The notes under the pieces were generated by a model. It was not told the origin of the DNA, ran no database searches, and worked only from the letters and a program-made list of their open reading frames with translations. A DNA stretch of 64,000 bases from Anseranas semipalmata (Eukaryota; Chordata; Aves; Anseriformes; Anseranatidae): NCBI GenBank assembly GCA_013399115.1, contig VXAA01003989.1:1684997-1748996 (forward strand), read 5' to 3'. The position numbers were made by a program, and so were the translations under genes. Shown piece by piece: positions 47,601 to 62,600 of this stretch (position 1 is its first letter; the number at the start of each line of letters is the position of its first letter).

Positions 47601-50600
47601 CTTGGCACAACTCCTCATCAGTGATTATATCAAATGCTGCATCATCTGGTGCTTTAGAGGCTTCACTTCCAACTGTGCCATAAAAGGACATGAAAAGAAA
47701 CATTAGTAATATTAGTTGGTTGTATGGAAAACAAATAAACAAGCAAAACCCTTAAGAGGGAAGACTGGGCCCTTCCTCTATCTTTACAGAAGCATTAGGT
47801 AACTGCTAAGAACCAACTGAAATCCTCAGGCTGACTGACACCCATTTAACATACATCCAGATTTCTGCCAATACCAATCAAATGCAATGATGGGACCAAT
47901 ACTATCCTGAAAACACTCCATGAACATGCGGGTCCTTGGAGCTGGAGGTGACCATGTAGTTTCTTGGAGAATGTCTAAGAACCTTACTTAGTTTTCAGCA
48001 GCACGCAAAAAACACACTAACCAAAAGCCCTCTCGCCTGCGGACACTGGTGATTCCGATGAACCTGGTGATCCTTCCTGGTTGGCACTGGATCCAGAGTC
48101 ATCTGTATTATCCACAATCACTCTGGGCTTACTAAAGCAAGCTCTGCAGCAACGTTCCTTCTTCCCACCAGGTCTTGTCACCATGTAGTTGTTGCAGCAA
48201 TAGTAGCAGAAAATGCGACCACACATTCTAGAAATGATTCAAAACAAAAGGTGTTAGAATGGTACCACATACAGGTGGAACATAGTTACATGACACAGCT
48301 CGGGGCTTTGTCATAATGGTCTCGCTGCTTGGAAAGGCCCAAATGTCACATCCATGACAGAATTCATGATACAGACTGTGCTGCCTTCCGAGGTGAAGTA
48401 AGTTTGCTTGATAAACAGAGGGCAGAAATGCACATTCAATTTTGCTGCCTTAATAAATATGAAAAAAACAGAAAAAAAACGTAAAAATACTAAAAAAACA
48501 CAGTTAAATATAAATACATAAAAATAATACCCACAAATATGTAATGCAAATAAAAAATGCGTATATGAAGTACATATGAAGCAAACGCCCTTAATTATAT
48601 TACATAGGCCAAATCTCATGCTCAGAGCACAAATCTATATAATTGTGAGTGTAAGAACATGTCTGTATGTCTCTACTTAGTCAACATGCCTCTCTCCTTC
48701 AGACAGGGAAGAAGAGACAATATTGGACACACATATGCACATTCACCCCTCCTGTCCTCCCCTCTCTTAAGTCTATCAGCATTAAACCTGTCAACTACTT
48801 TTTAAGAAACATGTTAAGATTTTCATGAAGAAAAGCAGCCAGCAGGGATGACTGTCATTTGTGACGTCTTAGTGGCTTTGTTTTTCAAAATCATCTAACT
48901 CGTTAATTGGTACTGGTAAGATACCAGCAGGTTTCACAGGTTTTAGTAGAAATGAGTAATTTGAAAGTTGTTACTGGAAATGACTTCACTATTCGCTAAT
49001 CACCACTGAATGTTCCCTACATTAACATGCAATTGAAACAGTCCCAGTCCTACATACCTTACATGATGAATCAGGTTGTGAGGATAAAGAATAATAAAGA
49101 GCAAAATCAAACATATCACTGAGACCCTGAAATGTATCAACTTAAATATATTTGAATAAATCTAGATCAGGTAACTTAATAACTCCAAGCTAACTGTATA
49201 GGAAATAATTTAATATTAACTTTTTTAGAAGATTATTCTGCAATTGGTAATTATTTCTCAGTGTGTCTCATGTAAGTTGTAAGTAACCAAATTTATAATT
49301 TGGCACAGCATGTTGGATTTGTTCTGGCGTACTTTTATTGCAATAGCAAAACCATGTTAGTGAATGTTATTCACAGCACACAGAGCAGTGCATAATAATT
49401 ACATTAAAAACACAGTCCTTCCAGCCCTGTGAAATATTAAAACACTGAATGTTGTTCATAAGAACAACTTAAGTTTCACAGTGGGTGAGACAAATGTCCA
49501 TCTAGTCAACAACTCTGACAACAGTCAGAAGCAGCCAGTGGTCAGCAGTCAGTTTGAGGAAACACTGTAAGATACATTGTATGTAGGGTGTGATTATCTT
49601 TGCTTCCAGAAATCAGAAACTGATAGACTCTCCAAGTCAGAGCTTGCATCTAGATCTTTGTCTTAACATATGTCAAGAGACATTTCCATTAATGTCTCTC
49701 ATCCCTTTGTGAACTCGTGTTCTTTCAGGCTCCACATCTTCTATCAATGATTTTGACAAATGAATTATGAATTTTAAAAAGTATTTCATCTGTGTAAAAG
49801 ATCATACTGGATTTTGCTTCTGAACAGCATAATAGAGTTCAACAAACTGACCTGCAGTGGTGTCGGCGCACCATCCATGAGAACTCTCTCTGGCAGTCCA
49901 GACAATGGTTAACCTCCGTGTCCCCCTGCCACCTTTGCTCTGCACTAAGCTTCTGCTGGAACTCCAGAGCGTCTGATTTTTGCCACAAAGCATCCTTATC
50001 TCTACAGAAAGACAGTTATAGAAATGAAAAACATATAAATTATCAATTCTTGTTTACTCTTAACCAACCTCAATTTGAATGCTGGTGAAACCTTCATCAC
50101 CAACAATTGCTTTTCTGAAACTTCTGAAGAGCTTTCAGGAATAAAGATGGATCAAGAAACCTACTAAAATACATGGGAAGCGGAGAGAAAAATACATGCC
50201 ATGCAGAGAACTACACACTGTTGCAAACAGACAGGAAATTAAGAACGAGATCATATTGGGTGTTATATTTTTGGCTGCATTAAGGAAATGCAAAATTTCA
50301 GCTGCTTATGAACTTGGCCATTACCTGCAACTTCAAATCAGGAATACGAGAGTGAACCACCTAGGCAGTATCCCTTAAAATCCTAAGCTAGGATTTTAAT
50401 TTCTGCTTGCTGTTTATTTTGATGCCAACCTGATAAGTTCTATTAAACGTTCTTCAAGGAACTGTTTTGTTCTTGTCAGGTCATCCAGCTCAGCAAACAA
50501 TTTCTGGTCGCTGCTGTCTTTGTCTGCTGCCACCTTGCTGAGCTTCTCACTGTAATTCAGGGCCTGCTCTTTTGCTTCATCAGCTTCCTTTTGGGTCCTG

Positions 50601-53600
50601 ATCAAATACAAAGGCAATTAAAAATCTTTGTTAGTTCATGTGCATTCAAGTCTTCCCCATGGAATAAAGGGGTCCTTCACTTGCTAAACATGCAGTTGCA
50701 GTGAAATTGTTCTCAGTGTGAATATTTTTTATATCTAGCCAGCATCTCTCCAGTTTTCTGCATCACTGACAGTGCACACAGATCTGCTATCCAATGAACA
50801 CAGTCAACAATCAGCAATTTCTTGGATGCCCTGCTTATAGCGAAGCTTACGATGGCTGCCACACTGGGAATAAAACCAGTGTCCTTTGAAGCTAAGATCA
50901 TTAGCAGCTGCAAGCTGAGCTAAACAGGCAAAGTCCTACAGCTGCAGGTTGCCCAGCATTTGCAGGTTACACTCAAAAGGGCCATTTAACACATAGTCCT
51001 CCATAGCCTTCATGTTTACAAAAGGAAAGCAAAACAGTTTCTCAGTACAGTCTTCTAACACAGACACAATTCAAAAACTAAAGGTTTTGAACACCTCAGT
51101 TCACTGCACAGTCAGTGGAAAGAAGTGCCCCCAGAAAGCTTCACAGAATGTAGGTCATGGCTTGATGAGATGGTGAGTTCAGTACTTAGTCCTAGCAATG
51201 GATCAAAAATGCTACAGCAACACAACACAAAGGGCTGAGCTGGTCTGAACACACTCAGCCAACTCCGCTGAATTCAAATATTTTGATGAGTTTTATACTG
51301 ACAAATTCCATCACAGATCAAGAATCACCAGTTTTCCCACAAAGATAGATGATATCAGCATAAAAATGTAAAAATACATAGGCTTTGGTTAACCCGTCAG
51401 TACTCTGTATGTCCATGCCTTACGAAGATCTGTTTTGGACTGCCAGATAATCCACACCACACAGACCCACATTACAGACCTTAGAAATGTAGCTGCCATT
51501 AGATGCTTAGAACTGCTAAGAAACCTGCCAAAATAAGACATACAGGATGTGGTTCCATTTAAAGAATTCTTACTGTGTCCTTCAAACATCATGGACAGGA
51601 GAGAAAAACAAGCCATCAAAAAGTGCAAATTTTCCACTCCTTATCAAAAAAAAAAAAAAAAAGCCAATACTGGTATTTTAATTTTGTGACTAAGCTACAA
51701 GATAAAAGAAGGTTATGAAATGTCTTGCAGTTTCATAACGGAAGAGAGACAATGAATTTATCAGCTAAATTGACAAAGTAATAAAACCTAAACCATGCAT
51801 TCATATGTGCTGTGTAGTTTATGTGTTTCTTGTTTGAAATGTCTATCTGATATTCCCTGTCAGTGTCCATGCACTTTTTCCCCTATATAAACCCTGGGGT
51901 ATACGCTACTTCATATACCACAACAATTTTCAGTATGCTTTGATTATCGGCCCCTCACTTGGCTTTCAGTTAACGACTTGTATAAAAGAATCCAAACTCC
52001 CACCTTTCCAAGAGTTCTCTCAGAGATGTCACCTCCTCCTCCTTCTGCAGCCGAGCAGATTCTGATTCAGACAGCTGCTCTCTTACTTCATCCAGTTTTC
52101 TCGACAAACTTGTGTTTTCAGCCTAGAGAAATATTTTTTACTTACTTACATATAAAAACAACACTTTACCAAGCATTGGACAACTACCAAGACACCTAAA
52201 CGATGCTTTAGAAGAGTCAGTTAAAGCCAAACCACCAATTAAGATATTATTGTATAAGCAGACACTAACTATTGGTATACTAGTGATTGATTACTTCTGT
52301 CACATTGAACAAGCAATAAACTCAAAAGTAAGACAGTATTAAGCAATGTCTGTAATTCTTATTATTCCGTCATTTGAGCTTTTGCCTCTGTATCAAGGAA
52401 AATCTCTCAAAGATAATGGTGAAAGAATAAGCCATTATTCAGGTTTTTTTACCACCTAAAAGTTCCAAAAGAAAAAAAATACAAATGAGGAAAAAGCTTA
52501 GTTTTTGTCCTGTTCATTAAAGATATATGGCACATGAAGGATAATAGAAACAAAAACTTCTTTAATAGCTAGCCTCTGCAGACAAATCTGCCAAACTGAG
52601 TCCTCAGGGCACTGAGGCCTCTAAAGGTTCATGTATATATCTGCTAGCAGGCAGGGCCAGGTTCAATAACTTTAACTTTCTTCTTTCCTGATCCCTTACT
52701 CACACCTCAGTACAACCCTCCTAACTCAACTGTTTGATAAATGCATTAAAAAAATCCTGTTTTTTTCCAGCTGGGTTATTTCTCAGCAAGATCAGTTCTC
52801 TGATTCAGTGCCCCATGCAACCTGAAAACAGTTGGATCCAAACCTGTGACTGTGTGCAGTGGGCATGCAGAGCATAAGACAGACACCTTTCAAACCTGCA
52901 CCCCCCCACTTAAGAAATGTACATACATCCAGGTCTTAGATGAAACCTGACTAGCTTTAAACACAGGACAAGTCCTAAGTGCCACTGTGCTTTTCATAAT
53001 CTCTGTTTCAGTGGCTAACTTAAAGGCTGCCGAGTAGGCCAGTTCAGGCACCTGTATTTGTTCGAGGGCGTTCTTAGACTCCCAGCCATTCATCAGAAAT
53101 GCTGCCTTCCTTCTCCCTTGTAACAGCAACGTCTGCTGACACAAACACCTCTGTCTTTTAATCAGATCGAGCACGTACTTGTAAATCTGCAATCTCTTCC
53201 TCTGCAGCATGCTGTTGTCGCTTCTGCTCTTCAAGTTGCTCTCTTACTTTCCCACATTCTTCACTGGCAGCCTGGCAGAGAGATTGAGCCAGCAGTTAGC
53301 ATTCCTCTAGCTCCCCCACTTCACCTACAAAATTCCCAGTCATGAATCATGAGTGCTCTTACTGCCATGTATAGAATAAATGCAGCACCACTCATGTCAG
53401 GCTCATGAAAGACAGCTAGATACATCCAATTCATGGATTTGAGAATCCTCTGAGGCCGTAGACTAGCTGTGTTTTACTGTTATTTGCTATGGGCTATTAC
53501 AGCTGTCAACAAAAAGAAGGCTCAGCTTGCTTTGCCTCAAAAGAGTGAGATAGACCAAATTGTACTGAAGTTTAAGAAGTGTTTATGAAAAAGAAACATA

Positions 53601-56600
53601 AATGAATGCACACTATTTCCTCAAACCCATGGGATTTCTGGGCACCACCAGTGTCGTAAACCTCTGATTAACTGCCAGTCTTAGACGCTATCTCAGAATG
53701 GCAGAACAAACACAATAAAATCTTTAGCCTTGAGGCATGACATTTCACATATATAGGGTTGACTCATGTTTTTATGGAAGCTAAACTTTGGTCTTCTTGG
53801 CTGCTACTTTGAGCAGTTGAACACAAAAATACATGAGGGAATTATCTGCAAAAGTATCTGATGTCAGTCTAACTGCTTTCACCAAAATCAGTTTTCAGGA
53901 AAAGCAGTGTTAAGGGTGTAGGGAACAGGTCTCACAATATTCCTACCAAAAAGAAAAAAAAAATCACAACTGTAACCTGAGGGGACAGATAAAAAAGACA
54001 CTACCTTCGATGCCAACATAAGAAATCATCACCTGCTCCACTACTGGTTGGCTTTTCTGTATCGCATGGCCCCTCCACTGTGCTCTCAGGGCTACATTAT
54101 ACATCTCCAAGAAAACTCCAGAGTTATTTTACCTCAAATGAGCCTAGCTCAGGAGTGTAGAGACATTTTTAGATTCCCAAGCTAAGGCTAGTTGCATGTT
54201 ACAGTCTCAGAGCTTGACCAATGCAAACCTTAGGATTTCACCCAGTAATTTCTGCAGCAGATGGTAAAGCAGGGGAAATCCTGCACAGCTCCTTCAGTTG
54301 TAATAATCCCATTAATTTACCTTGAATTTTGTCTGATAATTTAGAATTTCTGTGCTCATTTGAAATTTCATCGCAGACAGCTCTTCTTGGCTGGTCTCCT
54401 GGAAGCTCTGTGCCTGTTTCTTTGCTGTCTCCAGCTGTGTTTGCAGACTTGGGACAGCTGCGGCACATGTCTGAGCCTCCTCTAGTTTCTCTTGCAGACT
54501 CTTTTTCTCTTGTCTGAGATTAGAGATGTCACGCTTCAGCCTCTCCTGTTGTGCTGCTGCCTGTTCTTCCAGTTCTTTGAGCCTCTTTGTGGCCTGGGCT
54601 AATTGTTCTTCTGCATGCCCCTTTTCAGAGGTCAAGGCACAAATCTGAATACCAAGTTCAGCCATATCCGTGTTGGTCCTGTGGAGGAGATCTTTGTTTT
54701 CTTCATTTTCCATTCTAGCAACTTCCAAGTACTGCTTAACCTTGGAGAGCTCTTCCTTCATGTTCAGCAAATTATTTTCCAGCTCAGCTTTTTGATAGGC
54801 TACTGTCTCCTGTTCTTTTTTTAGCACTTCTTCCCTCTCTTTGCATTGCACCAGTTCTTGCACATGGTTTCTGTTGAGGGACTCAATTTGCTCTTTCAGC
54901 TCCTGGAGAAGCACCTTCTGCTCCCCTAAGATAGTCTCTGTGATTGCCAGCTCACTTCTCATCTGCTCTCTCTCATCAATGGTCTGCTGAAGTTTGACTC
55001 GCAGGTCAAGTACTTCTGTTTGCAGCCTAGACACTTCATCTCGGTTGACCTGCAGCTGCTCTTCACTTACAGTCAGCCTAGAGGCCAGCTCTTTTGCTTC
55101 CTTCTCCAGAGAAACCGCCTGCTGTAGTTGGTGTTTTTCCACTGATTCTTTTTCTGATGTGAGGGACTCAATAAGCTTTGTCTGTTGAAGGCATGTATTT
55201 TCAACACTGAGCTTTTCTACCTCGAGAGTCTCTGCTTTCTTCCTATGTCTTTCGGCTTCTGCTCTTAGCTGCTCACATTGGCTCTCCATGCCTTGTAGTT
55301 CTAGTTCCTTCTCTGTGAGCTGTGACTGGAGTGACTCTTTGCTTTCCTTCAGGGTGTCTAAGCTTTTTTCCATTTGTAAACTGTGTTGTTTGGCACTCTT
55401 CAGCTGTCCTTCAAGTGAGGCATAAGACTCCTTGGTGGTCTCTTCTCTTTCCTTTAGTTCTTTATAGTCTGAGTGCAGAGCCTCTAATCTCTCCTCCAGA
55501 ATTTGGCTTTGTCTCTTGGCATTCTGCAAGTCTTCATCCAGCTGTTTGTTCTGGCTCCGGAGCTTCTTCTCTTTTTCATCGACTGACACCAGGGCATCAT
55601 CTATCTCACTCTGAAGCTGTTTCTCAGAGGCTCTCAGCCTGGCCACCTCGGCTTCCAGAGAAGCTTTAGAGGCTTCCACATTTTTCAGTTTCCCTTCCAT
55701 CTTCTTCTTGGACTGCTGCAATTTTGCATTCTCAGCTTTCAGCTTCCTGCTCTCCTCATCCATTTTGTTCACTGCGGAGTTTTGCTGCTCCATCTGCTCC
55801 TCCAGCTCCTTGACTTTCTGGCTGAGATGCTCTTTCTCAGACAAGAGTTTCTGCTTTTGTTCCTCAAGGCTACGCACAGTCTGACTCACCTTTGTTAAGC
55901 GACCCTCCTGTAGTTCAAGTTGTTCTGCCTGTGACTGGGCTTCCTCCTTCAGTGCTCCTTCCCTCTTACCGTACTCCTCCTCAAGTTTCTCTTTTTCTTT
56001 CCTTGCCTCCTCAAGATTTTTTTCCAGTGACCCCACCTGAGCCAGCGACCCCATTACCTGGGTCTGGAGCTCAGCCATCTCCTTTCCTTTCAGGGTCAGG
56101 GCCTTCTGAAGTGCATCCATTTCCTTTGCCATGGTTTCCAGGCTCTCAAGCAGCCTTTCACTCTCTTCTTTAGAGTCAGCAGTGAGACGATTGTATCTGG
56201 ACTCCAGTTCCCTCTGCGCCTCTTCTTTCAGCTGTAACTGTTCTCTTGCGGCTTTCAGGTGAGATGCATGTTCATCACTGAGTCTTTGCATATCTGCCTT
56301 TTCCTTTTCTGTCTTCTGAAGCTTCTCTAACAATGCCTGTATCTGTAAGGCAGAGTCACACTGGGCCGTGGCTTGCTGTCCTTTTTCCTCCAAGGCAGCA
56401 TCAACTTTTGCAAGGAGGTCGAGGTTCTTCTGTTCTGTGGAACTTAACTTTGCTTTAAGCTCATCAATGCAAAGCTCCTTCATGCTAACTAAAGCCCTAG
56501 AGGCTTCCAGCTCCTGATTCAACACCTGCAGTTTTGAGGCACAGTCTTCCTTGCTGGTTGCCAGCTGCTCCAGCTTTGTTGAATATTCCTTCTGCTGCTC

Positions 56601-59600
56601 CACTGCATTCAGTTCCAGTGAATGCAGGCACTTCTGCAGATCATGAACAGTGCTCTGAGTGGAGTGTGAGACCTCACACTGCTTCTGTAACTCTGTGATC
56701 ATCTTTGTCAGCCGGGAGTTCTCCTCGCTGTAATTATTGCTCTTCTCCTTTTCCAAATGTACTTGTTCTTTCTGAAGGCTGACAGCTGCCTGGAGCTCCT
56801 GGTTTTCCATTTCTAGCTGGTGAATACGACCCTGAAGTTCCCTCTGCCTCAGCTCAGCCTGGTCAAGTTCTACACGCATCTCTTCAAGGCCCTCAAAGTG
56901 TTCAACATTTAGTGAGTTATTTGCATCAGGGCTGGAGGGAAACTCTTGGGCCTAAATGAACAGAAGGGGAAAAAGAGAGTAGAAAAATTGAAGAAGAGCA
57001 GCATTTTTTCAAAGAAAAAGACTCAAACGTTTCAGAAATCAGGATGGCTTAGCTTTTTGTTGTTGATTATTGTGATAATAATGATAAGAACATTGAGGAG
57101 ACACCATCAGGATAAAAAAAAGTAACTGACAATTTGAATTTTTAATATCGTCCTTGACTGATGGATTTAGCATCTAAATCCTAGCACTTAAATTTTTAAA
57201 TTAATCCTATTTGTTGGTGTCAATAAGTCTGTAATGAGGACCTAACTCAGCCAAAAGTGTCCATCTACCAGCTTCAAGAGGAATTAAACATGCATTTAAA
57301 TGCGATGTTAACATGAGAGCAAATTTAGGTTCTTAATGCACAGTGACCTTGTGTGTTAGGTTCATACTACCACAAGACATCAACTTATAGGAAAAGGGGA
57401 GTGTTTTCACAAGAGATAAATGAAAACATACCTATCTGTATGCAGCTTTCTGAATATATATATTTTTTCCTCTACAAGATTTGCATGCAGTTGAATCAGC
57501 TACTGGACAATTCCCTTTTCTTTTAATCAAAGAACTCTTTTTGTAGCTTACCATTATAAGAGTCAAAATCACCTTAAAACTTCCAAGCTCTTTGGAACTA
57601 TGCCATTAATTATAAATCTCCTGTGCCACACAAACATTTATTTGTAATTTGCTTACCTGCAAGTAATTGCTCACTAAACTGCTCATGCTGGAACTGCGAC
57701 TTGGGGGCTTCCATAAATATGCTGAAGATCCAAGTGAGGACAATGTCCTCCTGTTGATCACATGGAGAAACAATATGTAAGAGAAGACTAAGCACATACA
57801 TGCACTTCTTTCTACTCCTACATGCAAGATTTATCTAGTTATAACTACCACATATAAAAAAGACATAACTGTGACTGGTGTCAGGGCCAACAACCAATGA
57901 AATTGATGAAAAACAAAACAGGCATATCAAAGACACCTACAAAGGATTATGGGATTGGTAGCCATGACTTCCCACATCCACATGAACCAATGCAACTTAG
58001 CTCTATGGAACTATACTGCTGCGTGGTGGGTGCTCAACCAGATGGTGGCAGCATGCAGCCCTGCAAAACTCCCACTGATAGACACGGATCTAGTTCAGAC
58101 CTAGAAGTTTTTGTTCTTCCACTCTTTGAGGTGGGATCAGGCCTCCTGCAGTGACTGCACATTGTCATCTCCACCACTGCTGCAAGTGAAGCAGAATCCT
58201 TGGCCATTCAGTCACTAGATGCCTCAGCTCTTCAAACAGAAGGAGCTAAGAACATCTCTTGTGTCTGTGAAGATGACAATAGCTTGGGATTTGGGCCTAA
58301 ACTGCAGTTACTGGAAGGACTCCATTACAGACTTCTGTAAGCATCAACTCTGTATTCACAGAATATATTGTATTACAAAGTATGTTGAAGTCAAAAAAAG
58401 GCCAGTTCAGTCATAGACTAATTACATGGAGAAAGTGTGTACCTGCTCTAACTTCAAAAGCAGAAGCTGTTACAGATTCTGCAGCAGGTAAGTATTTTAT
58501 GCCCCTGGCGACGAAGTGTTGCTATCTTACCTGGCAAATGCTGGCCAAGCAGCATCTAAATCATAGCCTCGTGATGCCAAGTCAAACTGAATGTCAGTGA
58601 GCTCATAGAGCTGACCCACAATGTCAGAACTCATTTTGGAATTCAGAAACGGACTTCTTGCGTAGTACCAGTCACTTGAAAACAAACAAAAAAAATGAAG
58701 TAGTATTCATTCATAAGTAAAAAGAAGCAGCAGTTTCACTCACAAAAAAAATAGAACACTATTATTCACTCTTTCCCAGAAAAATTACAACACACAATTT
58801 TACATGTAAACTGAAAATAACCAACACCCTATCCTTCTGATGTGAATGGAACCACACAGATTCAATAAAGCCCACAGAAATATCCTTGAGGGAGTCCCTG
58901 CACAAAACATCTTTTGCTCTAGTGCTTGGGCAAAACACTGGCAAGACAAACTATTTGTTTACATTGGATAATCACACACTAAATACATAAAGCACGCATA
59001 TAATATGTCAAGAACAAGGGACAGAAAGCAGCAACAAGAGTTAAATATATGGTGCACACAGTTGGCTTTTTCTAAAAGCCTTGCTAGTGTCCATCCAATT
59101 AACTATAAACTGTCTTTGGTGTTCTTTGGCCGGGGGCAAGCTGCTCCTCTGTGTGACAATCCAGGGATATATGCACATGTCTTCTGGGGCTTTGTGCAAC
59201 ACAACCAAATGAATCTTTCCTTATCATATATAGCACAGATCAAACCCATGTACTTCAATGCTTATAAAAATATAACCTTCAAAACCCACATCAGCACTAC
59301 CCACTTCACACACATTCAGCTATTTACCAGCCTAAGTATGAACCAGTGACCTAGACCAAAAAGTCTGTTATCCTTTGTATCCTATTACCAGCCCTCTAAG
59401 CCAACCATTTGGAAGGGTTTCAATTTCTTTCAATAGTTACTGGGTCATGTTGCTCGTTCACACTGAGCAAACAGCTATTAGTTAACAAGGCACTTTGCTG
59501 TTCACCTGGTCACCTTGGTGTTCATAAAACATTGCTGCAAGGTGTCTGCTAGCCTTTGGTGAACCAGGGAGTAACGCAGAAATGCTCTTCCTTTCCCAAG

Positions 59601-62600
59601 AGATGTTCGTAGCTGGAAGAGAGAAACCACAGAGAAAAAATATATAAATATTGGTTGTAATCATGTAGAGAGGTATGACCAGGACAGTCTATATACCTAC
59701 CCCNNNNNNNNNNNNNNNNNNNNNNNNNNNNCACAATAAATAAGCCACTAGTTATAAAGGAAGTAATAAGAGCTGCCACTGAGAGACACCTTCTCCCAAT
59801 ACTGTTGTTGGGAGGAGTCTTCTGAATGACAAATTTGTATCTGTAGCTGGCTGTTGTCCACTTTATAATATAAAGGGCATCACAAGAGCAACGAATCTTC
59901 TAATGTACTGAGTACAGGAGTACAGACTATGCTAAGGGCAATTCCCAATATAAGGCAAAATCTCAGTGTGCCCAGCAAAGCCAGAAGTGACTGCTTAAGT
60001 AATTTAAGCTGTGTATGGCCACAACTGGAAGAGCATTAGGGCCAATCTAGTCATATAACAAAGATGTACACATATACATATATACATCCCCATGGACACA
60101 ACAGCCCCAGACGATGCAAAAAGCTTTTCTTAAGACTTAGCTATTAAGTTGATAACATCTAATTCTTACTTCAGACCAAGAATAGCTGCATTCAGTGAAT
60201 CCCTTAAGAACAGAAAAAAAATAAAATAAAATAAATTGGAAGCCACTGAACTAACCCTATTCTTGCTCCCATTGGTTTATCCATATAAACAGCAATTCCT
60301 TTTTTATGCACAGAGATACTAGAACAAATTGCATGACAAGAGAAGAAAATATTTACATATGTACAGCTACCAGCAGCCAAAGAGTATTCAACTAGGAAGC
60401 AAAACCATGCCACCTCCTGTTAGAGCCCTGCCAGAGTTCAGTGAGGCATGCCGCATCTGGTACTGTCAGTGTTTCCATGCTGACTGCAAGCATTGCAGCT
60501 ACTGTGGTAGCACATGCAACGTATGGCTGCAAAGATGTAGAAAGATGAGTTTTCCAAAACAAATCACCTTTAGAAAAGCAGACAACCAGAGCTCACTGCT
60601 CACCTAATGCCATCAAGGACAATGCTTGCTCTCTAATTAACAGCTGGCCCTTTTCCAGGATACTGCTGTTTGCTTCCTTGCTCTGCCTCTACCCTATCAT
60701 GCACCCTCATACTAGAAGCACTGCAGGCAAAGCAGAAGAGGAGGCATTATGCTGTTAAATGTTTGACCCTTCTTAAAAAGCAACTGGCATTACTCTTTCC
60801 TCCTTGTTCAATTCCATCTTTGAAATTCAACAAGTACTGTTCAGTTGAATAAACAAATGATATTTGGAAACCTTTACATCTTATTCAGCCAGGTTCAAAT
60901 ATTGGCTGCTGATTTCTACCTGCAACGTAGAGGAACAACCAACATGTTTCTCTGCCATCTGTCATTTCATTTCAGGACCTGAGCCTGCCATCTCAGTTAC
61001 CATCTCAGAAGTGGTTGACCGATTTTTTTTCTTTGAGCTCATTTCCTAAACCACAAGCTAATATAGAAAGTTAAAAGAAGTCTTCCACAAGCTAATTTCT
61101 ACAGCTGCGCAGAAATTGAAAAAGGAATATCCTTCTTTCAGACAATAATTTCTGGTATCATGCAAACCATTAAATAGTCAGAGGTACTCAATAATGAGGA
61201 AAAAGCAGAGTGACCTTTATATATGGCAATGTGCAGGTGTTACCACAGGCAACTGATTGTTGAAGGCTACAGCATGGTCACCTTTATAGAGAAGTCAGGT
61301 TGGCTACTGCTGCTGAGAGTTTAGGGGCCAGTAGCTACAGTCACAAGACCTTTCCTGCAGCTGCAGTCACTGCCCTCACTTCTCCAGTCTTCCTGGAAGT
61401 AGTGGAAAAGGAAAGCCCAACTTCCATTGCTCTCACCTGTTTCTCTTTCTGGTGGTAAAACAAACCCAGCCCTTCCTTGGCTTGTTCACTTTGGAACAGT
61501 AGAACTCAATGCTGCCTGAGCTACTGTGAGAAGTAAGTGAGGGCGGAAATACACAGCCTGCCTCTGCCATAGTATCATGGCTCTCTTTCAGATGACTCAA
61601 GACAACATTATCTGGAGCTGCTGTGGAGGAATTGTTGAGATAACTGGTAAATCTGCTGTAAATAGTAACTTGCTAATACAAGTTAGCATTGCTCATGGAT
61701 AACAAAACTGAGTGTCAGGACAATGCTGGTTGGCACCACCACCTCTTTTAGCCACAAGGAAAGTTTTTGTTTAAATGATTCTAAAAACTAAAGACAGGAT
61801 CAGCACAGAAAGCTTCTCACAGCACTTATTTTACCCACTCATGGAGTCGAAGATGTAACACAGCTGTTACAAGATTAAGCTTTTATTACTACATCTAATA
61901 AAAATAAAACTTTTTGTCCTGTTCATGTCAGCTGACCCAAGGGAATAATGATAAACATCCTCAGCCATTATATCATGATTTTTAACACGAAGGAACAAAG
62001 TTGAGTCAGAAGATGAAAATTTGCTTTCAGTCACTCCTCCTCAACTCTACTGACCAGTTGAGAAAGTCTTAAGAAAGGCCAAACATGGTAGTTCTTTCCT
62101 CTTACACTTAGAGCAAGTCCTCTCTTAAGCTGCGCTAAAGATGCAGGCTCTACCCTTGATTTAATTTTTCATTCCTTTTTAGAGAAAATGGAACTTATTT
62201 AATGAAAAGGCACAGCACAACCAGAGACAAACAGGACCATTCATTTGTGTAAGTTGTCTTCAAAGTAAGTAACAGACTATCCAATCCCGTATAATTTGGT
62301 GCCCTACCAAAAAGATGTAACCTTGCATTTTTATTCTTTACATAAGAACCAAAAAAAATTTTTTTGTCCTATGTTAAAAGCAGTAAGAATTTCTTTTGGT
62401 TTCTCTGCTTTCTGAAAAGACATACCAAAACACAAAGCATGTATTGTGATGATTAACTGATATACTTACTTCTGTAATAGACTTGACAAAGCGGATTCCA
62501 TCATTAGCTCCTTTGACTTTTGCCAGACAGTCGCAGAAATAATCCCAGTAGTCTTTTCTGTTCCCCAGCAAAGTACTTTTTTCTTTCTGGTCAAACTTAA

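Noticed and set aside
55322..56173. Plus-strand frames over the FYCO1 coiled-coil exon
   Set aside because: Antisense shadows of Glu/Gln/Lys/Leu-rich coding sequence, giving Ser/Phe/Pro-rich products.
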